The position numbers and the translations under genes are program-made. A stretch of 64,000 nt of DNA from Limnohabitans sp. B9-3 (GTDB taxonomy: Bacteria > Pseudomonadota > Gammaproteobacteria > Burkholderiales > Burkholderiaceae_C): positions 1-64,000 of the forward strand of contig NZ_NESI01000001.1 in the NCBI RefSeq assembly GCF_002778325.1, given 5' to 3'. Every line of letters starts with the position of its first letter. The stretch's first letter is position 1. The notes below the pieces were generated by a model. That model was not told where the DNA came from. It did no database searches and worked only from the letters and a program-made list of their open reading frames with translations. Positions 8,933 through 19,333 of the stretch are shown piece by piece.

Positions 8933-10234
8933 TCAGGAGCTCAAATGTGGGGCATCTAAACGGGGGACACCCTCCGCCAAAACGCCCCCGACCGTGAAGA
9001 ACGATCCGAAGACCACAATTCTATCAGTGGGGTCTGCCGCCGCGACTGCCGCTTTCAGCGCGGCTTGGGGGTTAGCGTGAGTACTGGCCTGCACGTCTTT
9101 GCGGGTTTGAGTCGCCTGCCACTGCGTCTTTAAATGCTCGGCACTGGCGGCACGCGGGGTGGGCAAATCGCAGAAATACCAACGGTCAACCAAGGGGCCT
9201 AAGCGTGCCAACATGGGCGCCAAGTCTTTATCGGCCATGGCTCCAAACACGGCGTGGGTGGTGGGGTAAAAGCCCATCGCATCCAAATTGGCGGTCAAAG
9301 CAGCCACCGCATGGGGGTTGTGCGCGACATCGAGCACCAAGGCGGGTTGGCCGGGTACGATTTGAAAGCGCCCGGGCAGCTCGACCATGGCCAGCCCGTT
9401 GCGAATGGCCTGCGCCGTCACAGGAATGCGCGTGCGTAAGGCCTCCAAGGCCGCCAACACACCGCTGGCATTAACCAATTGGTTGGCACCGCGCAAGGCC
9501 GGGTAAGCCAAACCGCTGTAGCGGCGGCCCCGCCCTGCCCAACCCCACTGCTGTTTGTCACCGGTGAAGTTGAAATCTTTGCCAAATTGCCACAAGTCCG
9601 CGCCAATTTCCAAAGCATGGTCCAGCACGCTTTGCGGCGGCACGGGGTCGCTCACGATGACGGGTCGATCCGTGCGCATGATGCCCGCCTTCTCGCGGCC
9701 AATCGTTTCGCGGTCGTTGCCCAAAAACTCCATGTGATCGAGGTCAATGCTGGTGATGACTGAGCAGTCGGCGTCGATGACGTTGACCGCATCCAAACGA
9801 CCACCCAACCCGACCTCCAAAATCGCCATTTCTAATTTAGAAGCCGCCATCAAACTCAAAATGGCCAAGGTGGTGAATTCAAAGTAAGTGAGCGAGACCT
9901 CATCACCGCCTTGCGTCCGTGCCGCCTCAACGAGCGCGAAGTGCGGCAACAAATCGTTGGGCTGCACGGTTTCGCCATGGATGCGGCAGCGCTCTTGGAA
10001 ATGCACCAAGTGCGGCGAGGTGTAGACCCCCGTGCGGTAGCCCGCTTGCAGCAAACACGCCTCCAACATCGCGCAGGTCGAGCCCTTGCCGTTGGTGCCC
10101 GCCACCGTGATGACGGGGCCGTCAAAGTGCAACTTCAGGCGCTCAGCCACCAAGCGCACACGGTCCAAGCCCATGTCGATGTTTTTAGGATGCAAACGCT
10201 CGCAGTGCGCGAGCCAACTGTCTAATGAATTCAT
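8933..10234 (-). CDS. folC: Folylpolyglutamate synthase / dihydrofolate synthase
   Basis: A 433-residue Mur-ligase-type enzyme that makes dihydrofolate and adds glutamates to folates. The ATP loop is VAGTNGKGST near residue 45, and a TSPHLVHFQERCRI segment follows. The frame is open further upstream, but the ATG at 10234 gives the family's usual N-terminus (MNSLDSWLAHCERLHP) and leaves a 47-bp intergenic gap to the divergent YffB-like gene. It leads the leftward run to metZ/gltX. Confidence 0.95.
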   Translation of the reverse strand: MNSLDSWLAHCERLHPKNIDMGLDRVRLVAERLKLHFDGPVITVAGTNGKGSTCAMLEACLLQAGYRTGVYTSPHLVHFQERCRIHGETVQPNDLLPHFALVEAARTQGGDEVSLTYFEFTTLAILSLMAASKLEMAILEVGLGGRLDAVNVIDADCSVITSIDLDHMEFLGNDRETIGREKAGIMRTDRPVIVSDPVPPQSVLDHALEIGADLWQFGKDFNFTGDKQQWGWAGRGRRYSGLAYPALRGANQLVNASGVLAALEALRTRIPVTAQAIRNGLAMVELPGRFQIVPGQPALVLDVAHNPHAVAALTANLDAMGFYPTTHAVFGAMADKDLAPMLARLGPLVDRWYFCDLPTPRAASAEHLKTQWQATQTRKDVQASTHANPQAALKAAVAAADPTDRIVVFGSFFTVGGVLAEGVPRLDAPHLSS

Positions 10235-10281
10235 GGGCTGGATTGTCGCCCAGCGGTCGACTTGCGGCATGATGTCGCCCC

Positions 10282-10641
10282 ATGAACACACCATCCATCA
10301 CCGTTTACGGCATTCCCAACTGTGACAGCGTCAAAAAAGCACGCGTCTGGCTCAGCGACAACGGGGTTGACTACATCTTTCATGACTTTAAAAAGCAAGG
10401 CGTTCCCGCCGAGGCGGTCGATCTCTGGCTGTCACAGGTCAGCTGGGATGTGTTGGTCAACCGCAAAGGCACCACTTGGCGCAAGCTCGAGCCTGCACTA
10501 CAAGCCGGCGTGACAGACGCGGCCAGCGCACGCGCCTTGATGCTGGAACACGCCAGCGTGATCAAGCGTCCCGTGGTGGTCAAGGGCACGTCGGTGACCG
10601 TGGGCGTCAACCCTGAGGCTTGGCAGCGCGTTGTTGGCTGA
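10282..10641 (+). CDS. ArsC/Spx-family protein (YffB-like)
   Basis: A 119-residue thioredoxin-fold protein of the arsenate-reductase-like/Spx group. It starts MNTPSITVYGIPNCDSVKKA, where a single cysteine (Cys14) precedes the first helix. A KRPVVV segment near the C-terminus matches the family cis-proline region. YffB-type proteins are glutathione-dependent thiol oxidoreductases of unclear substrate; arsenate reduction is not implied. It is divergent from folC. Confidence 0.85.
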   Translation: MNTPSITVYGIPNCDSVKKARVWLSDNGVDYIFHDFKKQGVPAEAVDLWLSQVSWDVLVNRKGTTWRKLEPALQAGVTDAASARALMLEHASVIKRPVVVKGTSVTVGVNPEAWQRVVG

Positions 10642-10739
10642 GGTCTGATCGCAGTTTTACCCCTGCTTTACAGATGCGAAGGCATACACAAATAACGCGA
10701 AGACTACACTCAGTCCAAGTTCAGAATAAGGTAAGTACC

Positions 10740-11306
10740 ATGAAAAAAATCATTCCTCACAGCACCTTGGCCATCGCCCTTTTGGCTGGTTTGTCAGCGG
10801 TCAGCGGTGTCGCTCAAGCCGAAGAAGTGGGTCGCGTCATCTCCAGCACCCCCATGATTCAGCAAGTGGCCGTGCCGCGTCAGGTGTGCAACAACGAACA
10901 AGTGGTCAGCCAAGGCTCGAAGTCAGGCGCGGGGGCTGCTATGGGCGCCATTGCGGGCGGCGCCATTGGCAACAGCATGGGCCAAGGCTCTGGCCGTGCC
11001 GCAGCCACCATGCTCGGACTGTTCGGAGGTGCGATCTTGGGTGACAAGGTCGAAGGCCCCAGCGCCCCCGAAGTGCGCACCGTACAAAACTGCAGCCAAC
11101 AGATGTTTTACGAAAACCGCACCATGTCTTACAACGTGGTGTACGAGTTCGCGGGTAAGCAATACACCGTGCAAATGCCACAAGACCCGGGCCCCACTGT
11201 GCGCTTGCAAGTCACGCCGATCGTTAGCCCTACTAGCCCAAGTTACAACGCGGGCTTCAATTCTGGCTACCCCGTGCCACCCGCTGGCTCGGCCCCACGT
11301 TTCTGA
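10740..11306 (+). CDS. Glycine-zipper envelope protein with signal peptide
   Basis: A 188-residue exported protein. The signal peptide (MKKIIPHSTLAIALLAGL, cut after AQA) is followed by a glycine-zipper segment (roughly residues 65-100) rich in GAxxGAxxGGAIG repeats. The C-terminal part contains two cysteines and an aromatic/proline-rich tail. Glycine-zipper proteins of this kind sit in or near the outer membrane, but their function is poorly defined. The ATG at 10740 is preferred over an earlier in-frame Met because it starts the signal peptide. A terminator follows. Confidence 0.8.
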   Translation: MKKIIPHSTLAIALLAGLSAVSGVAQAEEVGRVISSTPMIQQVAVPRQVCNNEQVVSQGSKSGAGAAMGAIAGGAIGNSMGQGSGRAAATMLGLFGGAILGDKVEGPSAPEVRTVQNCSQQMFYENRTMSYNVVYEFAGKQYTVQMPQDPGPTVRLQVTPIVSPTSPSYNAGFNSGYPVPPAGSAPRF

Positions 11307-11353
11307 CACGCAGCGACGGGCACACAGTCTCCAAAACAGCCAGCTTTGCCCGG

Positions 11354-11376
11354 AAAAGCCGCCCCGTGCGGCTTTT
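11354..11376 (+). terminator. Intrinsic terminator after the glycine-zipper gene
   Basis: AAAAGCCGC and GCGGCTTTT form a 9-bp stem with a 5-nt loop, ending in a T run. Confidence 0.85.
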
Positions 11377-11430
11377 GTCGTTTTGGCTCCCCTAAAATCT
11401 AGTGTTTTGCAAACCAACCCTTAACGCACC

Positions 11431-13109
<1,679 letters not shown>

Positions 13110-13130
13110 TCAGCTTCTTTGCTCCTGTGA

Positions 13131-13156
13131 AAAGCGACCTTTGGAGGTCGCTTTTT
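13131..13156 (+). terminator. Intrinsic terminator of argG
   Basis: AAGCGACC and GGTCGCTT form a stem followed by a T run, 21 bp after the argG stop. A second, closely similar terminator lies at 13521-13547. Confidence 0.9.
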
Positions 13157-13190
13157 GTTGTCTTGTCACGTTGCGCTGAGGAGTAAGACC

Positions 13191-13433
13191 ATGCATGACT
13201 TATTGGATGTGACCGTGGTCAAGCCCATGCAAGACCATTGGCTGGCTTTGTCTTTTGAAAACGGTGAAAACCGTTTGCTCGATGTCAAACCACTTTTGAG
13301 CAAAAAACCATTTGAGCCATTGCAACAATGGCATGTTTTTGAACAAGCTTATGTGTTTGCCGGCACAGTGAACTGGCCCGGCAACATCGACATTGCGCCA
13401 GAAACCTTGTACGAGCGATCTGTGGCTGCTTAA
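13191..13433 (+). CDS. DUF2442 family protein (80 aa)
   Basis: A short protein starting at ATG 13191 after a GAGGAGT ribosome site. The C-terminal part (TVNWPGNIDIAPETLYERS) matches the DUF2442 pattern. These small proteins are often paired with DUF4160 proteins in toxin-antitoxin-like loci; no DUF4160 partner is present here. The gene sits between two copies of the argG 3' end plus terminator, which suggests it was inserted there. Confidence 0.75.
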   Translation: MHDLLDVTVVKPMQDHWLALSFENGENRLLDVKPLLSKKPFEPLQQWHVFEQAYVFAGTVNWPGNIDIAPETLYERSVAA

Positions 13434-13447
13434 AAACGGCTAATCTG

Positions 13448-13552
13448 GTTGGACGAAGGCGCGGACATGATCAAGATCAAAGGTGGGTTTAAGAAGTAAG
13501 CGACTTCTTTATTCCATTGGAAAAGCGACCTTTTGGGGTCGCTTTTTTGTTG
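13448..13552 (+). pseudogene. Duplicated 3' end of argG with its terminator
   Basis: About 105 bp closely repeats 13058-13160: the last codons of argG (reading DEGADMIKIKGGFKK then stop, against [15 protein letters not shown] in the intact gene), the spacer with CTTCTTT and the terminator. The rest of argG is absent, so this is a relic of a duplication or of insertion by recombination at the argG 3' end. Confidence 0.85.
13521..13547 (+). terminator. Second copy of the argG-type terminator
   Basis: AAAAGCGACC and GGTCGCTTTTTT form a stem with a short loop, mirroring the terminator at 13131-13156. It now ends transcription of the DUF2442 gene. Confidence 0.85.
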
Positions 13553-13563
13553 CTCGTTCGCAT

Positions 13564-13670
13564 AAGCCGCATGACGGTGTGCGCTGCGACGCGAATGTCC
13601 TCCGGCTTCGGCCTAGGGCCGTTAACCTCCCCCTTGACTTCGCTTTGCAGCGCACATCGCCATGCGGCTT
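13564..13670. repeat. 24-bp imperfect inverted repeat (large hairpin element)
   Basis: The arms at 13564-13587 and 13647-13670 match in 22 of 24 positions when one is reversed (AAGCCGCATG outer end, TGTGCGCTGC inner end). They enclose about 59 bp with a smaller CCGGCTTCGG hairpin. No frame of interest crosses it. It could be a repeated extragenic palindrome or the relic of a small non-autonomous element. It lies in the gene-free stretch between the duplicated argG end and the Xre gene. Confidence 0.6.
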
Positions 13671-13703
13671 CTTAGAGTGTGGGGAAGGAGGAAAACCTCA
13701 AAA

Positions 13704-13958
13704 TTACTGCGGGGGCTTTAACAGCGACCAGGGTGTTAACCCTAACGCTAGGGCAAAGCGCTCGATATTGGATAACGACACATTCCAGCGTGCGCGCTCT
13801 ACGGCGGACACATACGTCCGGTCTAACTCACACTCCAAAGCCAAATCCTCTTGTGACCACCCTTTAGTCACTCTCGCCACACGAATGTTGTAAGCCAAAA
13901 CCTCCCGCAAGTTATCACATGCAGGCAGTTTCTTAGGCAATGAAGGCTTGGCAGACAT
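13704..13958 (-). CDS. Small Xre-type helix-turn-helix regulator (84 aa)
   Basis: Almost the whole protein is one Cro/CI-type DNA-binding domain: NIRVARVTKGWSQEDLALEC, then LDRTYVSAVERARWNVS with a recognition helix, then a final helix with ALGLTPWSLL. No sensor or dimerisation domain follows. Such single-domain regulators are common beside mobile elements and restriction systems. None of those partners is nearby, so the target is unknown. Confidence 0.85.
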   Translation of the reverse strand: MSAKPSLPKKLPACDNLREVLAYNIRVARVTKGWSQEDLALECELDRTYVSAVERARWNVSLSNIERFALALGLTPWSLLKPPQ

Positions 13959-14055
13959 GTGCCAAATATGATTTCTTGTATAGTTTGCATCTACGGAGTT
14001 TGCTTCTCAAATGAAAGAACGGCTCTAAATTAAACAATTACTAATCAGGATCTAA

Positions 14056-14448
14056 ATGCACAAAACAATGATGCTGAGTCTCTTTGCAATCACATTAGCT
14101 TTAACCGCTTGCGGAGGAGGAGGAGGCAGCGAAATAACCCCTATCTATGGGGCTATTGCCGTCAATAGCACGAGGGCAGATGCTGGAATAGCGACAGGGT
14201 TTCCCAGTCAAAATGATGCTGATTTCCGTGCAATCCAAGATTGTGGAAACACGCAAGCATGCACCATTGTCAAAAGGTTTAACGAAGCTAGACAGTGCGC
14301 CGTTCTTGCATTCAGTGTGAACGGTTCCGGGGGAATCGTTGCATATGGCGTTGAGGCTAATAAATCTGCGGCAGAAACAAGTGCTTTACGCAATTGCGTT
14401 TCACAAGGGGGGAATTATTGTGAGCTGTGGAAATACGCCTGCCAATAA
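14056..14448 (+). CDS. DUF4189 lipoprotein (130 aa)
   Basis: The signal sequence ends in a lipobox (LALTAC, Cys19) followed by a glycine run, so it is probably anchored in the outer or inner membrane. The mature part matches the DUF4189 pattern: YGAIAVN at the start, CAVLAF in the middle and four or more paired cysteines up to the C-terminus. The family role is unknown. Composition is AT-richer than the core neighbours. Confidence 0.8.
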   Translation: MHKTMMLSLFAITLALTACGGGGGSEITPIYGAIAVNSTRADAGIATGFPSQNDADFRAIQDCGNTQACTIVKRFNEARQCAVLAFSVNGSGGIVAYGVEANKSAAETSALRNCVSQGGNYCELWKYACQ

Positions 14449-14469
14449 CACCTTAATAAACTCAAAGCC

Positions 14470-15534
14470 TTAAACCACAACCGGCTCTGGTTCTAGACGA
14501 ATGCCGAAGCGCTCATACACACTGGTTTGAATGGCTTTGGCCAAGGTCATGACTTCGCCGCCTGTGCAAGGATTGTCGCGACCGCCTTTGTTGACCAAGA
14601 CCAAGGCTTGTTTTTCGTAGACGGCTGCGTTGCCCACGGTTTTGCCTTTCCAGCCACAGGCGTCAATCAGCCAACCGGCGGCGAGTTTGATGCGACCGTC
14701 ATCTAAGGCGTAATGCACTACTTTCGGCTCGCGGGCAATGATGTCGTCACACTGGTCTTGGGTGACGGTGGGGTTTTTGAAGAAGCTGCCGGCGTTGCCA
14801 ATAACCGCTGGGTCCGGGAGCTTGGCTTTGCGTATGGCACAGACCCAATCAAAGATTTGCATGGCGGTGGGCTGGCTGATGCCGGTCTCGGTCATTTTCC
14901 GCTCGAGGTCGAGATAGCCCAAGACGGGTTTCCAATCTTTACGCAGCAAGAAGCGCACGCGGGTGATGAGGGCTCTGCCAGCCAGCCCTAGGCCTCTGCT
15001 TTCACCTTCACGGCCGCTGCTCTCGTGCTTGAACACCGAGTCTCGGTAGCCAAAGCCGCATTGCGCAGCGTTGAGGGTAAAAGTCTGGCCGGTGGTCAGG
15101 TCGATGGCGTCTAAGGACTCAAACCGGTCTTGCAACTCCACGCCATAGGCACCAATGTTTTGCACGGGCGAGGCACCGACGCAACCAGGAATGAGGGCCA
15201 TGTTCTCTAGGCCGGGCCAGCCGTTGTCCAAGGTCCAACGCACCACGTCGTGCCAGTTTTCACCGGCTGCAGCTTCAACCACCCAGGCTTTATCAGTCTC
15301 TTCGACCAAGCGCATGCCTTTGAGTTCAACCTTGAGCACCAAGGGTTTGACGTCCCCGGTCAGCACCATGTTGCTTCCACCGCCCAGCACCAGCTTAGGC
15401 CTGTCGCGCAACGCCGGGTCGGCAATGACAGCCTGCACATCGGCTTCGGATTGCAAGCGCACCAACTGAAGCGCCTTGGCGACGATGCCAAACGTGTTGT
15501 GTGCTTGGAGGGGGAAATTGAGCTCAACTAACAT
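14470..15534 (-). CDS. murB: UDP-N-acetylenolpyruvoylglucosamine reductase
   Basis: A 354-residue FAD enzyme of peptidoglycan precursor synthesis that reduces enolpyruvyl-UDP-GlcNAc to UDP-MurNAc with NADPH. The FAD domain shows LVLGGGSNMVL and GLENMALIPGCVGASPVQNIGAYG. The type I loop carries GFGYRDSVFK, and NAGSFFKNP contains the catalytic serine that protonates the intermediate. It is divergent from yajQ with 39 bp between the starts. Confidence 0.96.
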   Translation of the reverse strand: MLVELNFPLQAHNTFGIVAKALQLVRLQSEADVQAVIADPALRDRPKLVLGGGSNMVLTGDVKPLVLKVELKGMRLVEETDKAWVVEAAAGENWHDVVRWTLDNGWPGLENMALIPGCVGASPVQNIGAYGVELQDRFESLDAIDLTTGQTFTLNAAQCGFGYRDSVFKHESSGREGESRGLGLAGRALITRVRFLLRKDWKPVLGYLDLERKMTETGISQPTAMQIFDWVCAIRKAKLPDPAVIGNAGSFFKNPTVTQDQCDDIIAREPKVVHYALDDGRIKLAAGWLIDACGWKGKTVGNAAVYEKQALVLVNKGGRDNPCTGGEVMTLAKAIQTSVYERFGIRLEPEPVVV

Positions 15535-15573
15535 AGGACAATTGTCTCACCCTGATTTAGAAAGCTCACGCCC

Positions 15574-16059
15574 ATGCCCTCTTTTGACACCGTACTCGAG
15601 CCCAATTTGGTAGAAGTTAAAAATGCCGTTGAAAACACGGCCAAAGAAATCGCCACGCGATTCGACTTCAAAGGCACGTCTGCCGCCGTTGAACTGAAAG
15701 ACAAAGAAATCACCATGTTTGGCGACGCCGACTTTCAGCTGGTGCAAGTCGAAGACGTGCTGCGCAACAAACTAACCAAGCGCGAGGTTGACGTGCGCTT
15801 TCTCGACAAAGGCGATGTGCAAAAAATGGGCGGCGACAAGGTCAAACAAGTCATCAAAATCCGCAACGGCATTGAAACCGAAGTGTCGAAAAAGATTCAA
15901 CGCCACATCAAAGACAGCAAAATCAAAGTGCAAGCCGCCATCCAAGGCGATGCCGTGCGCGTGAGCGGCACCAAGCGCGACGACCTGCAAGCGGCCATGG
16001 CGTTGATCCGCAAAGAGATGACGGACCTGCCGCTGTCTTTTAACAACTTTCGCGATTAA
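15574..16059 (+). CDS. yajQ: YajQ family nucleotide-binding protein
   Basis: A 161-residue protein matching the YajQ family from its start ([20 protein letters not shown]) to its usual [10 protein letters not shown] ending. Members bind nucleotides, with cyclic di-GMP effector roles shown for some. It has two ferredoxin-like halves and no membrane segment. It is followed by a bidirectional terminator shared with the convergent binding-protein gene. Confidence 0.93.
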   Translation: MPSFDTVLEPNLVEVKNAVENTAKEIATRFDFKGTSAAVELKDKEITMFGDADFQLVQVEDVLRNKLTKREVDVRFLDKGDVQKMGGDKVKQVIKIRNGIETEVSKKIQRHIKDSKIKVQAAIQGDAVRVSGTKRDDLQAAMALIRKEMTDLPLSFNNFRD

Positions 16060-16096
16060 AACAAGGCCCAAGCAAGGCTTTGCTGTTTGAAAAAGC

Positions 16097-16121
16097 AAAA
16101 AACCACCCGAAGGTGGTTTTT
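16097..16121. terminator. Bidirectional terminator between yajQ and the BMP gene
   Basis: AAAAACCACC-CGAA-GGTGGTTTTT is symmetrical, so it can end transcripts from both sides. Confidence 0.85.
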
Positions 16122-16141
16122 CGCAAACGGTTGACACCGTT

Positions 16142-17284
16142 TTATTTGGCGCCCGGCACTTTGCCTTCCACGCCTTTGACATAGAAGTTCACGCCGCTCA
16201 AGAACTTGTCGTCAGCAACTTCACCAGCCTTCAACACTTCTTTGCCAGCGTTGTCAATGAGTGGGCCTTTCCAGATGGCGAAAGTGCCCGCCTTCAAGCC
16301 GGCTTTGACTTCTTCCACTTTGGCTTTGGTGTCAGCAGGAACGTCTTCGGCGATCGACACGATATCAATCGCGCCGTCTTTCACGCCTGACCATGTGTTG
16401 CCCGTGCTGGTCCACTTGCCTTCCAAGGCTGCGCGGGTGGCATTGATGTAGTAAGGCGTCCAGTTGATCACAGCAGAGGCCAAGTGGGCTTTGGGGCCGT
16501 AAGCGGTCATGTCGGAGTCCCAACCGAAGGCGCGCTTGCCTTTGTCTTGGGCTGTTTTCAACACAGCGGGCGAGTCGGTGTTTTGGAACAACACGTCAGC
16601 GCCGCCGTTGATCAACGAGGTAGCGGCTTCTGTTTCTTTCGGTGGGTTGAACCACTCGTTGACCCACACCACTTTGGTTTTGACTTTGGGGTTGCTGGAC
16701 TGAGCGCCCAAGGTGAAGCTGTTGATGTTGCGAATGACTTCTGGAATTGGTATGGAAGCCACCACGCCCAAGGTGTTGCTCTGGGTCATCTTGCCCGCGA
16801 TCACGCCAGCCATGTACGCGCCCTCGTAGGTGCGGCTGTCGTAGGTGCGCATGTTGGGGGCTTGTTTGTAGCCTGTGGCGTGCTCGAACTTCACGTCGGG
16901 GGTGTCAGCCGCCACTTTGAGCATGGGTTCCATGTAACCAAAGGTGGTACCAAACACCAGCTTGTTGCCTTGGCCCACCATGTCGCGAATCACGCGCTCT
17001 GCGTCAGCCGATTCGGGCACGTTTTCAACGAAGGATGTTGAAATTTTGTCGCCAAACTCTTTTTCCAAGGCTTTGCGTGCGTTGTCGTGTGCAAACGTCC
17101 AACCGCCGTCGCCCACAGGGCCGACGTAGGCAAATGCAATTTTCAAAGGCTCAGGCTTGGCCGCAGCAGCGGGGGCTTCAGCAGGCTTGACTTCTTCTTT
17201 TTTGCCACAGCCGACCAGCACAGCAGCCGCCACAGCGCTCAAAGCGGCAACGTGCATCCAACGACGTTTGAACATGTCTGTCAT
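16142..17284 (-). CDS. BMP-family lipoprotein binding protein of a nucleoside/purine ABC importer
   Basis: A 380-residue lipoprotein (lipobox VLVGC, Cys26). The mature part begins LKIAFAYVGPVGDGGWTFAHD and contains FVENVPESADAERVIRDM and the YEGAYMAGVIAGKMT segment typical of the BMP/PnrA group, which binds purine nucleosides or related bases. It follows the two permeases and the ATPase on the same strand and completes a four-gene importer. Start at 17284 or at Met4 is equally possible. The specific ligand cannot be read from the sequence; a purine compound fits the purine genes elsewhere in the window. Confidence 0.88.
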   Translation of the reverse strand: MTDMFKRRWMHVAALSAVAAAVLVGCGKKEEVKPAEAPAAAAKPEPLKIAFAYVGPVGDGGWTFAHDNARKALEKEFGDKISTSFVENVPESADAERVIRDMVGQGNKLVFGTTFGYMEPMLKVAADTPDVKFEHATGYKQAPNMRTYDSRTYEGAYMAGVIAGKMTQSNTLGVVASIPIPEVIRNINSFTLGAQSSNPKVKTKVVWVNEWFNPPKETEAATSLINGGADVLFQNTDSPAVLKTAQDKGKRAFGWDSDMTAYGPKAHLASAVINWTPYYINATRAALEGKWTSTGNTWSGVKDGAIDIVSIAEDVPADTKAKVEEVKAGLKAGTFAIWKGPLIDNAGKEVLKAGEVADDKFLSGVNFYVKGVEGKVPGAK

Positions 17285-17324
17285 GAAATTTCCTTTGAAA
17301 AAAACATTAAAAAAAGCGAACGAA

Positions 17325-18248
17325 TTATGAGCCAGGGAAAAAAGGTTTGCCCATGGAGGCCGGCATATTGACCCGCAACCAACGCGGATTGCTTGAAATC
17401 AAAGCCAACACCACGATCGTGGCGAGGTAAGGCAACATGCTCAGGAACTGGCTGGGCACATCCACACCCGACGCCTGCAAATGAAACTGCAACATGGTCA
17501 CCCCACCAAACAGGTAAGCACCCAACAACACGCGTGCCGGGCGCCAAGTGGCGAAGGTGGTGAGGGCCAAAGCGATCCAGCCTTTGCCGGCGATCATGCC
17601 CTCCACCCACAACGGTGTGTAAATGATGGAGATGTAAGCCCCAGCCAAACCACACAGAGCGCCACCGGCCACAACCGCCAACAAGCGGATGCGACGCACC
17701 GGGTAACCCAAGGCATGCGCCGACTCTGGCGACTCGCCCACCGCACGCAACACCAAGCCCGCGCGGGTGCGGTAGAGAAAGTAAATCAAGGCGAGGGTCA
17801 GCGCAATCGCGCCATAGACCAGCGGGTGGTGCTTGAACAAAGCAGGGCCCACAAAAGGCAGATCGGCCAACACGGGCACTTCAAACTGCATGCGCTCGGG
17901 CAGTTTGGCCTGCACAAAGCTAACGCCCACAAAGGCAGAAAAGCCGCCGCCAAACAAACTCAAAGCCAAGCCCGTGGCGTATTGGTTGGTGTTCATCCAA
18001 ATGACCAACACACCAAACAAGGCTGCCATCAACGCCCCTGCGCCCATGCCAGCCAACAGCCCCAGCACATCGCTGCCCGTGGTGGCTACCGTGGCAAAGC
18101 CCGCAATGGCGGCGCACAGCATCATGCCCTCGGCCCCTAAATTGACGATGCCGGCTTTCTCATTGATCAACAGGCCCAATGACGCCAGCGCCAAAACCGT
18201 GCCCGCATTCATGGTGGCTGCCCACAACAGTGCGTAGGTTTCCATCAC
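17325..18248 (-). CDS. ABC importer permease (BMP/nucleoside type, second subunit)
   Basis: A 307-residue membrane protein of the BPD_transp_2 class with about eight hydrophobic segments. It has the family features GLLINEKAGIVNLGAEGMML near the N-terminus and ESPESAHALGYPVRRIR in the cytoplasmic coupling loop. It overlaps the other permease by 4 bp and precedes the binding protein. It would form a heterodimer with that permease. Confidence 0.9.
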   Translation of the reverse strand: MMETYALLWAATMNAGTVLALASLGLLINEKAGIVNLGAEGMMLCAAIAGFATVATTGSDVLGLLAGMGAGALMAALFGVLVIWMNTNQYATGLALSLFGGGFSAFVGVSFVQAKLPERMQFEVPVLADLPFVGPALFKHHPLVYGAIALTLALIYFLYRTRAGLVLRAVGESPESAHALGYPVRRIRLLAVVAGGALCGLAGAYISIIYTPLWVEGMIAGKGWIALALTTFATWRPARVLLGAYLFGGVTMLQFHLQASGVDVPSQFLSMLPYLATIVVLALISSNPRWLRVNMPASMGKPFFPGS

Positions 18249-19333
18249 AGTGCTCCTTCTGAACGCGAACTTGACGCGCTAGACACCCAGCGCACTCGGT
18301 ATTGCATCAAGGTGTCGCACGCCAACAGCGTGAACAACAACAAGCCTTGAAACACACCGGTCATTGAACGTGGCAAGCCCAACCGTGATTGCGCCAGCTC
18401 CCCGCCGATATAAAACATACTCATCAATAAAGCTGACAAGACCATGCCCACCGGATGCAAGCGGCCAACAAACGCCACGATGATGGCGGCAAAGCCATAG
18501 CCCGCAGGCACAAACGGCGTGAGTTGGCGCAACGGCCCGGCCACCTCTAAGCCGCCTGCCAATCCTGCTGCCGCACCCGAAGTCAAGAGCGCCACCCACA
18601 GCGCCTTGCGTGACGAGAAGCCCGCATAGCGAGCCGCCGCAGGGGCCAAACCACCCACTTGCTGCGCAAACCCCGCTCGGGTGCGAAACAAAAACACCCA
18701 CAGCACAGCAGCACCCGCCAACGCCAACAACACACCCACGTTCACGCGCGTGCCTGTGATGAGTTTGGGAATTTGGGTGATGGCATCAAAGGTTTTGGTT
18801 TGCGGAAAGTTGTAGCCCAGAGGGTCTTTCCAAGGGCCGTAGACCAAGTAGTTCAGCGCCATCACAGCGACATACACCAACATCAGGCTGACCAAAATCT
18901 CGCTGGCATTGAAGCGGTCACGCAGGACCGCGGTGATGCTGGCCCACACCATGCCGCCCACCACACCTGCCAACAAAATCAACACCCAAAAGCCACTGCC
19001 CGTGTTGGCGTCGGCCATCAAGGCCACACCTGAGGCAAACACCGCGCCCATCACAAACTGGCCTTCGGCACCGATGTTCCAGACGTTGGAGCGAAAGCAC
19101 ACAGCGAGCCCCAAGGCAATCAGCAACAAAGGTGTCGCTTTGACCATCAGCTCAGACAAGGCATACACGCTTTTGATGGGCTCCCAAAAGAACACGCCCA
19201 AACCGCGCACGGGGTCTTTGCCCAAGGCCATGAAGAGTCCGATGCCCAAGATCACGGTGATGGCCAAGGCGAGCAGCGGTGAGGCGTAGCGCCAAAACGT
19301 AGACGGCTGCGCACGGGGTTCAAGACGCAGCAT
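18245..19333 (-). CDS. ABC importer permease (BMP/nucleoside type, first subunit)
   Basis: A 362-residue integral membrane protein with NVWNIGAEGQFVMGAVFA, the matching motif of this permease group, and a coupling loop GLAPAAARYAGFSSRKAL. The start is set at Met 19333, which overlaps the ATPase stop by 14 bp; an earlier in-frame Met exists inside the ATPase gene. It pairs with the permease at 17325. Confidence 0.9.
   Translation of the reverse strand: MLRLEPRAQPSTFWRYASPLLALAITVILGIGLFMALGKDPVRGLGVFFWEPIKSVYALSELMVKATPLLLIALGLAVCFRSNVWNIGAEGQFVMGAVFASGVALMADANTGSGFWVLILLAGVVGGMVWASITAVLRDRFNASEILVSLMLVYVAVMALNYLVYGPWKDPLGYNFPQTKTFDAITQIPKLITGTRVNVGVLLALAGAAVLWVFLFRTRAGFAQQVGGLAPAAARYAGFSSRKALWVALLTSGAAAGLAGGLEVAGPLRQLTPFVPAGYGFAAIIVAFVGRLHPVGMVLSALLMSMFYIGGELAQSRLGLPRSMTGVFQGLLLFTLLACDTLMQYRVRWVSSASSSRSEGAL

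Noticed and set aside
13564..13670. Integron attC site
   Set aside because: The arms are inverted as in attC, and a GTTAACC word occurs inside, but the terminal RYYYAAC/GTTRRRY core sites are not at the ends and no integrase is present.
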